A DNA stretch of 21,288 bases, from assembly GCA_002428905.1 (NCBI GenBank), contig DIYD01000288.1, forward strand, positions 1 through 21,288, read 5' to 3'. How positions within the stretch are numbered: the first letter of the stretch is position 1; every line of letters starts with the position of its first letter. Below are positions 7,953 to 16,693 of this stretch, in pieces. This DNA is from Bacteroidetes bacterium UBA6063. GTDB lineage: Bacteria; Bacteroidota; Bacteroidia; NS11-12g; UBA9320. A program made the translations under genes and the position numbers. Under the pieces are notes generated by a model. That model made no database searches. It was not told the origin of the DNA and worked only from the letters and a program-made list of their open reading frames with translations.

Positions 7953-8022
7953 TTTAAAACGTTTGGTAATGATACCTGTTAACACCTAAAATTGTTTTCT
8001 TCAACGCATAAAACTTTTTGAT

Positions 8023-8601
8023 ATGGATATAGGCAAGATCATTCGCGACCGACGCTCAGTATTTACAAATCAATTCTCTGGTGAACGCATTAGCGACGAT
8101 CTCGTGTGGGAATGGCTGGACAATGCCAATTGGGCACCAAATCACTACCATACTGAACCCTGGCGTTTCAATGTGTTTACCGGAGCAGGACTCCATCGGT
8201 TGTTTGATCAATTGGCGATGCAGTATCAAACATCGGCTGGTGACCAGTTTAATCAAGCTAAACTCGACAAATACGAAGCCCGAAAATCACAGGTTTCTCA
8301 TGCCATAGCAATTGTAGTACATCACAGCAACAAGCCAAATTTACCCCCGGTTGAGGAGACGGCCGCAGTAGCGTGTGCCGTTCAAAACTTATGGTTGAGT
8401 GTTTCTGCCCATGAAGGTGTTGGAGGATATTGGAGTACAGGTAAACTCGTGTTCGAGCCTGCCTTCCACAACTTTTTAAAACTTGCGGATAACGAACACT
8501 GTTTGGGCTTGTTCTATCTCGGGTGTTTAAAACCCGATGGCATTAAACCACAATCAAAAAGACAACCCATTGCAGACAAGGTAACCTGGATCAACGAATA
8601 A
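8023..8601 (+). CDS. Nitroreductase family oxidoreductase (YdjA-like)
   Basis: 192 residues of the short FMN-binding nitroreductase fold. The N-terminal IIRDRRSVFTNQF carries the RRS flavin-phosphate-binding signature (residues 10-12). Then come APNHYHTEPWRFNVF (the 'aPs..n.qPW.f.v' motif), VEETAAVACAVQNLWLSVSAHEGVGGYWSTG (the dimer-interface helix and GxG.W segment) and GLFYLGCLKPD near the C-terminus. The length and GGYWSTG layout resemble E. coli YdjA. It probably uses FMN and NAD(P)H as a homodimer; the natural substrate is unknown. Its stop is 1 base before the dtd start, so the two genes are likely co-transcribed and translationally coupled. Confidence 0.9.
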   Translation: MDIGKIIRDRRSVFTNQFSGERISDDLVWEWLDNANWAPNHYHTEPWRFNVFTGAGLHRLFDQLAMQYQTSAGDQFNQAKLDKYEARKSQVSHAIAIVVHHSNKPNLPPVEETAAVACAVQNLWLSVSAHEGVGGYWSTGKLVFEPAFHNFLKLADNEHCLGLFYLGCLKPDGIKPQSKRQPIADKVTWINE

Positions 8602-8602
8602 C

Positions 8603-9055
8603 ATGCGGGCTGTTATACAACGGGTTAGAGAAGCTGAAGTAAACGTTGAAGCTGAGATCGTAGGATCCATCCAAAAAGGACTGTTGATATTACTTGGTGT
8701 AGAAACGGAAGACACCGAAGAAGATGCCGATTGGTTAATTCGTAAGATCTTGAACATGCGCATACTGCCCGATGAACATGGTGTGATGAATAAATCGGTG
8801 ATCGACTTAAACCAGGAAATTCTTGTTGTGAGTCAGTTCACCCTGCATGCATCTACTAAAAAAGGGAATCGTCCTTCTTACATTCGTTCTGCCCGACCGG
8901 AAAAAGCAGAACCACTTTACGAATACACGATAGCCCGATTCAAACAACTCTCAAATCTCAACATTCAACACGGCAAATTCGGTGCGCATATGGATATTAC
9001 ATTTACCAACGACGGGCCGGTAACAATCTTACTGGATTCAAAACATCCTGAATAA
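8603..9055 (+). CDS. dtd: D-aminoacyl-tRNA deacylase
   Basis: 150 residues, the normal length for DTD. It removes D-amino acids (and glycine from mischarged tRNA-Ala) from tRNA, a cytoplasmic proofreading step. The start MRAVIQRVREAEVNV is typical. The two family active-site motifs are present: SQFTLHA (residues 77-83) and the Gly-cisPro motif in NDGPVT (136-141), which sit across the homodimer interface. It starts 1 base after the nitroreductase stop. The ~70-base gap to the next gene has no obvious terminator. Confidence 0.97.
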   Translation: MRAVIQRVREAEVNVEAEIVGSIQKGLLILLGVETEDTEEDADWLIRKILNMRILPDEHGVMNKSVIDLNQEILVVSQFTLHASTKKGNRPSYIRSARPEKAEPLYEYTIARFKQLSNLNIQHGKFGAHMDITFTNDGPVTILLDSKHPE

Positions 9056-9125
9056 AGCTACGTTAAACCAAAACAACCGTTCAAATCAACCAAGTGTTGT
9101 ATTTTGCAAATTCACTCAATTAAAT

Positions 9126-12100
9126 ATGATCTTAACCAGATATCGAAACCAACTTCTACTAACCGTATTAACTTGTTTTATTGCACTGGCCACAGCAGCC
9201 CAGAGCGATAAAAAATACCCTTCTCTCTTATGGGAAATATCCGGTAACGGAACAGAAAAGTCGAGCTACGTTTATGGAACAATGCATGTGAGTAGTAAAC
9301 TTGCTTTTCACCTGGGCGATAGCTTCTTTATGGCTTTGGAAAGCTGTGACTATGTGGCCCTTGAAAGCGATGCCACCACCTGGTTAGGTCACATGTTTGG
9401 GACAGAATATTTGGAAGAAACGGGCGGTCTTTACCGCACGGCAACCTACCACCGTGACTTTTACAGAGATGCCTTTGAGGTAGAAGAGATTACCAAAAAG
9501 CAACTGGCAGCAAGCCTCAATTTCAATAACCGAATCATGAACGGTATGTTGTACCGAAAATCTTCCTATGCAGCCGATTATGAAGAAGAGACCTATCTCG
9601 ATATGTACATTCATCAGGCTGGTAAAAAGCTCAATAAAACGCTAATCGGGTTGGAGGGCTTTATGGAGTCGCAACGACTGGTACAGAAATCGAATATCCC
9701 GGACGATGACGAAAAAGACAGTCCGAAAAATGTGGAATACCGTAAGCTCGTTCAATCGGGTCAAAGCCCAAGGGAAATGCTTCAGGATGCCTACCGAAAT
9801 GCAGATTTGGACATGGTAGATTCTCTACAGCGTTTGATCAATCCAAGTAAGAATCATCAACGGTACATGTTGCATGAACGAAACGCGAACATGGTGCGCC
9901 GAATGGACTCTATCATACAACTAGGCCATACGATTTTCTCCGGAATAGGTGCGGCACATTTGGCTGGTGAGAAAGGGGTTATTGAGATGCTGCGGGAGAA
10001 AGGATATCGCGTAGAACCCGTTATGCGAAACATTGGTGAGTACAGCAAAAACTATCGCGATAAGCTGGAAAAAACGTTTGTAGACATCGATTTAATGCCC
10101 TATACGACGTCCGATGGATGGATCGAGGTCAAGCTTCCAGGTGAACTTTACGAAATGCCAACCAATGGCCATTACAAAATGTACTTCTATCCGGATATGT
10201 CGAACGGCACCAACTACTCCCTTACCCGAGTACGACACAACGGATCACTGAGAAACCAGTCTAAAGAGTACATCTTAAAGCGCGTAGACAGCTTATTGTA
10301 CGAAAACATCCCAGGAAAAATACTCGAGCAAAAGTCCATTGAGCGCGATGGATATCCCGGGTTTGATATCATCAACCGAACAAAAAAAAGTGACTACCAG
10401 CGTTATCTCATATTCGTTACCCCACTGGAGGTAATTGTGTTCAAAGTAGGCGGGACATTGGATTATGTTAAAGACAATAACTATCTCCCCGAGATATTTG
10501 ATTCCTTCAAAATAAAAGGCAGGAGTTCCGAATGGAATACGCACAAATCGCCGTATGGGTTTAGCATTAATCTACCTGGCACACCGGTTACCGATGAAAA
10601 GAATATCACCTATCAACACCTGTTCGGCAATGAGGTTGAAATTCTTGCTATGGACGGAGAAGATTACTTCGCCTTAAAACGTGTTTCTTACCATGACCAA
10701 TCCTATATAGAGGAAGACACTTTTGAACTTGCTTACATGGCCAATGAGTTCCAAGATAAGATGGATTACGTGGAAGAGCGTCGGAGGTTTTTGGAATTCA
10801 AAGGTTTACCAGCGTTGGAAACGGTTTGTAAAGACACAGGAAACACCATATACACCCTGTATTTCATAGATGGACCGCGCTATTATCAATTACTATCATA
10901 TCGCCAGGATAGTACGCGACCAAATACCTTCTTTGAATCTTTTCAATTTTCTGATTATAAGCCTATCCGAAATTATTTTGATGTGGCCGACACCAGTTAC
11001 TATTACACCGTAAAATCGAACACCAGGCGGGCAGGCTATCGCGCTTTCGATATTCGGGAAATTAAGGAACGAATCGAGAACAAGGAGAACGATCGGAATT
11101 ATGATGGCCGATGGAAGACCTTGTACTATGGCGACGTAATGGCAGACGAGGAAGTCTATGTATACTTCAAACAGCATTCAAGGTACTATTACGAACCGAA
11201 TTATGATTCGTTGTGGAACTACTACCGAACCTTAAAAACAGACAATGGTTTTCTGGTAGAATCGGAGAAGATTAGTGCCGATTCAAACGTATTTGAAATG
11301 GTTGTTGCAGATACCAACAGCAGGCGCAAAATCATGCACAAGTACATCAGTAATGATGGAACTCTATACTGCCTGAAATACATTAAAGACCAGGCTGGCA
11401 AGAGTACCTTTGGCGAAACCTTCTTCAATACCTTTAAACCACAGGCCGATACCGTAATTGGTTTGCCGTTTAATCAAAACAAAGGCGACCTGTTTTTATC
11501 CGATTTGTGGGGAGAAGACAGCCTTGCAAAAGACTACGCCCTAAAGTCTATAAGCGAAGACGAATACGCATTATACAGCCTCGATTTTGATGCGAGCCAT
11601 CTGGACCGACTCATTTATACGTTTGAAGCGTTTGAACACAAAGAATTCGGTATTAATGAGCGTGCGGCTTTGTTAGAACATCTTGGAGGAGTTAAGGACG
11701 CACGCGTTCTTCCTTACCTTGATAAAGTATATAAACGCAGTATTGATACGGCCGTTTTTCAATTGTCTGTATTGCGAGCGTTGGTCGGTCAGGAAACCAA
11801 ATCGGCCACACGAATGATTGGAGAATTACTCGATTATGAGACGCCCCTGGTAAGTGAGTCTTCTATTTCGGGATTGCTGACTTACCGCATGTCAGACAGC
11901 CTTGAACTCTATGACGACTTGTTCCCATTCCTATTGAAGTTGACACGGTATCCTGAATATCGAACGAGTGTTTATACGCTAATGGCAACAATGCTCGATA
12001 GCAACATTATCAAACCTAAGTTGTATAAAAAGTACCGGAAAGACATGGTGCGTGAAGCTAAAGATGTGCTCAAACGAATTATGGCCAGCGCCAATGAAGA

Positions 12101-12767
12101 TAACGATTCGTATTTCGAGTACATGAGCAGCGGTGCAGGATCAAATATTGACCTACTTCAGGCGTACAACACCTTACTCTCTCCATTTAAGAAGAACAGT
12201 GACGTCGCAGACTACTTTGAGCGCACCAAACGCCTGAACTCCGATGAGGAATTATTAGCGAGTAGTTTGCAACTGCTCAAGGCAGGAATTGAAGTGAACG
12301 ACACCATTTGGCCTTACTTCGCTAATCACTACAAGTACTTTCTTGATGTATACCATGGATTGCATACACTTAATCGCCTGGATTTGATACCGGATACCAG
12401 CTTGTCTCAGGTGAACATTGCCAAGGCCTTACTGTATAGTCAAACAAAGCTCGAAGATGAAGATAGTGTTAAATTTTTGAAGCGGTATAAAGCGCGATCG
12501 AAACACGGCGAAGGATACATTTACGTATTCAAGAAGAAAGATAAGTACAACGACGCAGAGTGGAACTTTGATTACGTAGGCGTATTACCGCTCGATTCAA
12601 CCGAAGTGCCTGAATACTATGACATAGGTACACGCAAAAAGAACAGTGATTATCTGGATGACGAAGACATGGATGAAAAAATAGAAGAAGTAGTCGAGAA
12701 TATTCTGTACGCCGATCGGAAACGGGTGAAGAAAAAACGGAAGCGTTCGAACTACTACGGTTATTAA
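9126..12767 (+). CDS. Large secreted TraB/GumN-family protein with repeated beta modules and HEAT-like repeats
   Basis: 1213 residues, about four times a usual TraB/GumN protein (~280-300). Signal peptide at 1-25 (ends ATAAQ). TraB/PrgY/GumN domain at about 32-300: LLWEISGNG, SSYVYGTMHVSS (the GT.H motif, 51-54), VALESD (E80) and closing FSGIGAAHLAGEKGVIEMLREKGY (271-294). This family is related to Tiki-type metalloproteases, with GxxH and E motifs. Then come three consecutive ~140-160-residue beta/alpha modules (about 324-465, 470-613, 615-775) resembling each other in layout (each ends near an 'F.sFk' motif: IFDSFKIKG, FFESFQFSD, FFNTFKPQA); assignment as DcrB/PsbP-like is tentative. Residues ~835-1000 look like HEAT/ARM helical repeats (RAALLEHLGGVKDARVLPYLDKV). 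The tail is acidic, then strongly basic (KRVKKKRKR). It sits 2 bases before the next gene. Confidence 0.85.
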   Translation: MILTRYRNQLLLTVLTCFIALATAAQSDKKYPSLLWEISGNGTEKSSYVYGTMHVSSKLAFHLGDSFFMALESCDYVALESDATTWLGHMFGTEYLEETGGLYRTATYHRDFYRDAFEVEEITKKQLAASLNFNNRIMNGMLYRKSSYAADYEEETYLDMYIHQAGKKLNKTLIGLEGFMESQRLVQKSNIPDDDEKDSPKNVEYRKLVQSGQSPREMLQDAYRNADLDMVDSLQRLINPSKNHQRYMLHERNANMVRRMDSIIQLGHTIFSGIGAAHLAGEKGVIEMLREKGYRVEPVMRNIGEYSKNYRDKLEKTFVDIDLMPYTTSDGWIEVKLPGELYEMPTNGHYKMYFYPDMSNGTNYSLTRVRHNGSLRNQSKEYILKRVDSLLYENIPGKILEQKSIERDGYPGFDIINRTKKSDYQRYLIFVTPLEVIVFKVGGTLDYVKDNNYLPEIFDSFKIKGRSSEWNTHKSPYGFSINLPGTPVTDEKNITYQHLFGNEVEILAMDGEDYFALKRVSYHDQSYIEEDTFELAYMANEFQDKMDYVEERRRFLEFKGLPALETVCKDTGNTIYTLYFIDGPRYYQLLSYRQDSTRPNTFFESFQFSDYKPIRNYFDVADTSYYYTVKSNTRRAGYRAFDIREIKERIENKENDRNYDGRWKTLYYGDVMADEEVYVYFKQHSRYYYEPNYDSLWNYYRTLKTDNGFLVESEKISADSNVFEMVVADTNSRRKIMHKYISNDGTLYCLKYIKDQAGKSTFGETFFNTFKPQADTVIGLPFNQNKGDLFLSDLWGEDSLAKDYALKSISEDEYALYSLDFDASHLDRLIYTFEAFEHKEFGINERAALLEHLGGVKDARVLPYLDKVYKRSIDTAVFQLSVLRALVGQETKSATRMIGELLDYETPLVSESSISGLLTYRMSDSLELYDDLFPFLLKLTRYPEYRTSVYTLMATMLDSNIIKPKLYKKYRKDMVREAKDVLKRIMASANEDNDSYFEYMSSGAGSNIDLLQAYNTLLSPFKKNSDVADYFERTKRLNSDEELLASSLQLLKAGIEVNDTIWPYFANHYKYFLDVYHGLHTLNRLDLIPDTSLSQVNIAKALLYSQTKLEDEDSVKFLKRYKARSKHGEGYIYVFKKKDKYNDAEWNFDYVGVLPLDSTEVPEYYDIGTRKKNSDYLDDEDMDEKIEEVVENILYADRKRVKKKRKRSNYYGY

Positions 12768-12769
12768 AC

Positions 12770-13096
12770 ATGCTCGGATTATTACTTCTCTACTGGATTG
12801 GTAAGGCGTTTTACGATCTTGCCAAAACCCATGGAAAAAAGCCCTGGCTTGGTGCGTTTATAGGCATTGCCAGTTATTATGGTTTACAACTGGTAGTAGG
12901 TGGTATCGCATTTCTGCTTACCGACTTCGACGAACCACTAAACAGTGGATTGTTGGGTGATTTCGGTTTAAGTATTCTGGGCATTCTTATTGGTGCATTG
13001 GGCACCTGGGGTTTGTACCGATATTTAAAACAGAAATGGTCGGTTACATCGGTGGAAACACATCGAGAGATTTTAGACGACGATTTATCTCTGTAG
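12770..13096 (+). CDS. Small integral membrane protein of unknown function
   Basis: 108 residues with three predicted membrane segments: about 2-17 (LGLLLLYWIGKAFYDL), 26-50 (WLGAFIGIASYYGLQLVVGGIAFLL) and 63-86 (DFGLSILGILIGALGTWGLY). A basic loop follows the last helix, then an acidic tail (EILDDDLSL). No known domain is recognised. It starts 2 bases after the TraB-fusion stop, so the two should be co-translated and may act together (inference). Confidence 0.7.
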   Translation: MLGLLLLYWIGKAFYDLAKTHGKKPWLGAFIGIASYYGLQLVVGGIAFLLTDFDEPLNSGLLGDFGLSILGILIGALGTWGLYRYLKQKWSVTSVETHREILDDDLSL

Positions 13097-13104
13097 GATT
13101 TTGT

Positions 13105-13112
13105 TATATTTG
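13105..13112 (+). promoter_or_regulatory. Candidate -7 element for the DUF805 gene
   Basis: TATATTTG, an exact TAnnTTTG, lies 23 bases upstream of the DUF805 ATG at 13136. No TTG at the usual -33 distance (that region lies in the upstream coding sequence). It suggests this gene can be transcribed apart from the upstream pair. Confidence 0.4.
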
Positions 13113-13135
13113 GCCTTACCTAAAAACAGAAACTT

Positions 13136-13504
13136 ATGGAATGGTATTTAAAAGTACTCCGCGAGTACGCAAATTTTAATGGACGTGCTCGTCGAAAAGA
13201 GTACTGGATGTTCTACTTGATTAACACACTGGTTTCCCTGGTACTGGGTTTCATTGGAATGCAAGTCGGGTTCGAACTCTTAAGTACACTTTACTCGTTG
13301 GCCGTTTTAATCCCATCGATTGCCGTTGCGGTTAGACGTATGCATGACGTTGGTAAAAGTGGTTGGTTTATTTTAATTCCAATTTACAACTTGATTTTGG
13401 CCGTGACCGATAGTGAGCATGGTCCAAACAAGTACGGACCAAACCCTAAGGGCTTAGGGAACGAAGAGGATGAGTCTTCTCATCTGATCGAAGAAGAAGC
13501 CTAA
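13136..13504 (+). CDS. DUF805 family inner-membrane protein
   Basis: 122 residues. It opens with the family pattern NFNGRARRKEYWMFYLI (F.GR..R.EYW.F), followed by hydrophobic segments at about 25-45, 47-65 and 74-90. Between the last two is the second signature PSIAVAVRRMHDVGKSGWF (RR.HD.g.SGW), and the end has GPNKYGPNP (g.N.yG..P). This matches E. coli YhaH/YhaI. The role of DUF805 proteins is not established. The acidic tail (NEEDESSHLIEEEA) extends past the usual end. Its TAA overlaps the TAG of waaA on the other strand (4-base overlap). Confidence 0.93.
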   Translation: MEWYLKVLREYANFNGRARRKEYWMFYLINTLVSLVLGFIGMQVGFELLSTLYSLAVLIPSIAVAVRRMHDVGKSGWFILIPIYNLILAVTDSEHGPNKYGPNPKGLGNEEDESSHLIEEEA

Positions 13505-14733
13505 TTCAATAGATATTTTATTATGGATGCAGCGGCACCTGTGTGTTCCTGCATCCATTTTTTTGTGGTCGTTTTGATCTCTTCACGCAATGCTGCGTCT
13601 TGCACTAATTTCTGTGCTTGCCAGGCAAACTGCTCTTCATTTTCTACGGAAAACAACAACCCAGCTTCCTTAAGCATTACTGCCTCAGGGAATTGATCAA
13701 TATTGGGTCCCGTAATAATAGGTAACCCATAATTGGATGCTTCCAGTACGTTGTGTAATCCTCGGCCAAATGCACCACCAACCACAGCCAGATCAGCATA
13801 TGCATATGCCGACGAAAGTTGTCCTATTGAGTTAATTATTAATACATTACAGCTATTGTCGATGTGTTCGTCGGTATACAGACTCACTCCATTTCCAGCA
13901 AATTGATGAACCAATTTGGTAATATGTGTTTCCCCTACTTCGTGCGGAGCAATAATCACCTTGGTGCTGTTCTCATAGCGATCTAAATACGTTTTGATCA
14001 ATGCCTCTTCCTCCGGCCATGAGCTGCCAGCAATGATGGTAGTCTGATCTTTTGTAAATGCAGCCAACCTGGGCAACTCGTGCACTTTTGATCTAATTTG
14101 TGCAACCCGATCGAAACGTAAGTCATTGGTTACCTCTACATTGCCGAAGTCGTGCTCGCTCAGTAATGCGAACGATGGCTTATTCTGCACAAAGATTCGA
14201 TCACATTGCCGTAATTCATCCAATAGCGGTTTTGCCACCGATTTAAGCACAAACTGATTCGGTCGGAACAGTCCATTCACCACTACCGTTTTCACCCCAT
14301 GTGTACGCAACTGGTTCAACAAATTGTACCAGAAGTCGTACTTCACAAAGACAAATACCGAGGGGTTCAGCAATTGAACAAATCGCTTCATGTTGGCTCT
14401 GGTATCAAAAGGCAGGTAGAAGGTGCCTGATATGTAATTCGAAGGCTTTACATATGCGTAACCCGATGGCGAAAAGAAGGTGATAACGCATTGATATCGT
14501 TCCTGAATAGCTTCGTCTTGAAGCAACGGAACGATCATTTCATACTCACCAAGAGAGGCACAATGAAAGCACAAAACCGGACGACCATCCGAATTGTTTT
14601 TACTCCAGATAAGTAAGGACTTCTCCCATTCTTTACGAACCTTAACTGCCTTAGCAAGCTTGCTGTTGAACACAGCTGCCAGTCGAACAAAAACCAGAAG
14701 GAAAGAAGGAAATATGGCGTGCAACCACGACAT
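13501..14733 (-). CDS. waaA: 3-deoxy-D-manno-octulosonic acid (Kdo) transferase
   Basis: 410 residues, usual for WaaA/KdtA (GT30, GT-B fold). It transfers Kdo from CMP-Kdo to lipid A precursor at the inner membrane. The N-terminus has a hydrophobic membrane-associating helix (MSWLHAIFPSFLLVFVRLAAVF). The catalytic base is Glu63 in CFHCASLGEYE (the H.AS.GE motif). Other conserved blocks are FYLPFD (105-110), NDLRFDRV (203-210), IAPHEVGETH (261-270), and NSIGQLSSAYAYADLAVVGGAFGRGLHNVLEASNYG (301-336), which holds the CMP-Kdo site (GG.F..G.HN.LE). Its ATG overlaps the stop of the upstream outer-membrane protein gene as TAATG, so translation is probably coupled. Confidence 0.95.
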   Translation of the reverse strand: MSWLHAIFPSFLLVFVRLAAVFNSKLAKAVKVRKEWEKSLLIWSKNNSDGRPVLCFHCASLGEYEMIVPLLQDEAIQERYQCVITFFSPSGYAYVKPSNYISGTFYLPFDTRANMKRFVQLLNPSVFVFVKYDFWYNLLNQLRTHGVKTVVVNGLFRPNQFVLKSVAKPLLDELRQCDRIFVQNKPSFALLSEHDFGNVEVTNDLRFDRVAQIRSKVHELPRLAAFTKDQTTIIAGSSWPEEEALIKTYLDRYENSTKVIIAPHEVGETHITKLVHQFAGNGVSLYTDEHIDNSCNVLIINSIGQLSSAYAYADLAVVGGAFGRGLHNVLEASNYGLPIITGPNIDQFPEAVMLKEAGLLFSVENEEQFAWQAQKLVQDAALREEIKTTTKKWMQEHTGAAASIIKYLLN

Positions 14734-15497
14734 TAATCAATGAAAAACTCTTCCTCTTCAAGACGTTTCGTATATACCGGAATCATGATTCCTATCCGGA
14801 AACCATTTACCAGGTCTACACGCTTTTGATCATTGTAAGTGCGGGTATCAAAATCAACCGTACGCATGCTCTTGGTGAATGCCTGCTGGAAACTGAACCC
14901 GGCCTGTATGTTAACCCGCTTCTTGGGGTCGAGGTGTTGATATCCAATGAACTGGGCAAAAGCATACCCCCCAGTTAAGCGATCGTATCCTTTTTCATAG
15001 GCCTCCGTCACTTGAGGAACCGTTAATGATGACGCAAAAATATCTATGCGATGCAACATAAATCCAGCTCCGGCTTCAATGTAAATTCCAGAATTTCGAT
15101 TGTGCTTTAACATTGGGAATAAACGCCCTCCATTGAAGGTCATAACATGACCACGCTGATTCAGGCGTATCACTGAAAACAATCCATCTTTATCAATTAT
15201 CTCTCCCGATGGCCCCAGAATACTATCGAACATGTTGACTTCTTTCACATTGTTGCCAAACATCCAATTGTATTGTACACCGGCTGTCCAGCCCGATTCA
15301 AACTTGTAACGCGCCCCAATGCCTATTGCCGAATTCCATCCAAATCGATCGGCTAAATCGCCACCCGGATTCTGAATGTTATACTGAACATCGAACAGGT
15401 AACCTTGCTTCGGAACAAACGTGGTTTTCGTTTGAGCCAAGGCAGAAACGGAGAAGAATATCAGCGCAAGTACCTGAACTGCTTTTACTTTTATCAT
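14733..15497 (-). CDS. Predicted outer-membrane beta-barrel protein, coupled to waaA
   Basis: 254 residues with a signal peptide (residues 1-21, ending SALAQ). The mature protein has alternating strand segments typical of barrels: AIGIGARYKFESGWTAGVQYNWMFG, GIYIEAGAGFMLHRIDI, YAFAQFIGYQHLDPKKRVNIQAGFSFQQAF and NGFRIGIMIPVYTK. It ends EEEEFFID rather than with an aromatic barrel terminus. It resembles small Bacteroidota outer-membrane proteins of unknown function. The stop (TAA) shares a base with the waaA start, so the pair forms one operon. Upstream it is divergent from the sugar-nucleotide operon across 84 bases. No precise family is recognised. Confidence 0.82.
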   Translation of the reverse strand: MIKVKAVQVLALIFFSVSALAQTKTTFVPKQGYLFDVQYNIQNPGGDLADRFGWNSAIGIGARYKFESGWTAGVQYNWMFGNNVKEVNMFDSILGPSGEIIDKDGLFSVIRLNQRGHVMTFNGGRLFPMLKHNRNSGIYIEAGAGFMLHRIDIFASSLTVPQVTEAYEKGYDRLTGGYAFAQFIGYQHLDPKKRVNIQAGFSFQQAFTKSMRTVDFDTRTYNDQKRVDLVNGFRIGIMIPVYTKRLEEEEFFID

Positions 15498-15554
15498 TGT
15501 TTAACTTTGACCAAGCAAATAACGCAATTAAAGGCGATAAGGTAAAACTTTGAT

Positions 15555-15562
15555 TATGTTTG
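15555..15562 (+). promoter_or_regulatory. Candidate -7 element of the sugar-nucleotide operon
   Basis: TATGTTTG fits TAnnTTTG, 19 bases before the DegT ATG at 15582. No clear TTG at -33. Predicted leader is short (~13 bases). Confidence 0.4.
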
Positions 15563-15581
15563 CACCCAATATTACACAGCA

Positions 15582-16688
15582 ATGTCGATACAGATGGTTG
15601 ACCTGAAAGGTCAGTATCTAAAAATTAAAGATGAAGTAGATGCCGCCATTCAGGACGTCATCGATTCCACGGCGTTCATCAACGGCACACCAGTGAAAGA
15701 ATTTGCTTCTAACCTGGCACAATATCTCAGTGTAAAACATGTAATACCTTGTGGCAACGGCACCGACGCGTTGCAAGTTAGCCTTATGGCCTTAGACCTA
15801 AAACCAGGTGACGAAGTAATCGTGCCGTGTTTCACCTATGCTGCCACTGCTGAAGTAATTGCTTTACTGGGCCTTACACCTGTTTTGGTGGATGTAGACC
15901 CAGACACGTTTCAGGTAAATGTTGCCGAGATTGAGAAACACATTAGCCCAAAAACAAAGGCCATAGTACCGGTACATTTGTTCGGTCAGTGTGCGGATAT
16001 GGAAGCCATCTTGGTCCTTGCCAATGAACATAATATCGCCGTTGTTGAAGACAATGCACAGGCCTTTGGTGCAACGTATACTTTTTCGGATGGCTCCCGG
16101 GTTTCGGCAGGATGTATGGGCCATTTGGGAACCACTTCTTTCTTCCCTTCAAAAAATTTGGGGTGTTATGGAGACGGTGGTGCCATTTTTACAAACGATG
16201 ATCAGCTGGCCGAAAAAGCCCGTATGATTTGCAACCATGGCCAAAAAAAGAAATACCATCACAGTATGGTTGGGGTAAACTCGCGATTAGACTCTATTCA
16301 GGCGGCGGTATTAAACGTAAAACTTAATTATTTAGACACTTACGCATCACATCGTAATTACGTCGCAGATTATTATGACCGCGTTTTGGGAAATGACTCA
16401 AGATTTACGATTCCAAAACGTATGAATAATTCAAGCCATGTATTTCATCAGTATACGCTGAAATTGAACCACTTAGATCGCGCTGAACTTCAAGAACACC
16501 TAAAAAAATCGGGGATACCTTCTACGGTTTACTACCCTGTTCCACTGAATGAACAGGAAGCCTACAAATCAGTTGGAAGTTACCCCATAACTCAAGACCT
16601 TTGCACCCGCGTTTTGTCGCTTCCGATGAGTACGGAACTGACTGACGAGCAATTAGAATTAATAACGAATACACTAGTAAACTTCTAA
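15582..16688 (+). CDS. DegT/DnrJ/EryC1 (WbpE-like) PLP-dependent sugar aminotransferase
   Basis: 368 residues, usual for the family. It transfers an amino group (normally from Glu) to a nucleotide-linked keto sugar. Lys191 in FFPSKNLGCYGDGG is the PLP Schiff-base lysine; VVEDNAQAFGA (154-164) contains the PLP-ring contacts; CGNGTDALQ (57-65) binds the phosphate. The GVNSRLDSIQAAVL block is also typical. The opening MVDLKGQYLKIKDEVDAAI, the SFFPSKNLGCYGDGG stretch and STVYYPVPLNEQ resemble WbpE, the UDP-2-acetamido-3-oxo-glucuronate aminotransferase, more than ArnB (recalled comparison, not a search). The gene is 5 bases before ugd and is the first of a three-gene operon. Actual substrate unresolved: a 3-keto glucuronate or a 4-keto pentose. 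Confidence 0.93.
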   Translation: MSIQMVDLKGQYLKIKDEVDAAIQDVIDSTAFINGTPVKEFASNLAQYLSVKHVIPCGNGTDALQVSLMALDLKPGDEVIVPCFTYAATAEVIALLGLTPVLVDVDPDTFQVNVAEIEKHISPKTKAIVPVHLFGQCADMEAILVLANEHNIAVVEDNAQAFGATYTFSDGSRVSAGCMGHLGTTSFFPSKNLGCYGDGGAIFTNDDQLAEKARMICNHGQKKKYHHSMVGVNSRLDSIQAAVLNVKLNYLDTYASHRNYVADYYDRVLGNDSRFTIPKRMNNSSHVFHQYTLKLNHLDRAELQEHLKKSGIPSTVYYPVPLNEQEAYKSVGSYPITQDLCTRVLSLPMSTELTDEQLELITNTLVNF

Positions 16689-16693
16689 ATAAA

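Noticed and set aside
8013..8020. ACTTTTTG as a -7 element for the nitroreductase gene with TTG at 7992
   Set aside because: Spacing (18) is fine, but the predicted start would fall after the ATG and the TA of TAnnTTTG is absent.
9101..9108. ATTTTGC-like string upstream of the TraB fusion as a promoter
   Set aside because: One base short of TAnnTTTG, and no TTG at the right distance; not reported as a feature.
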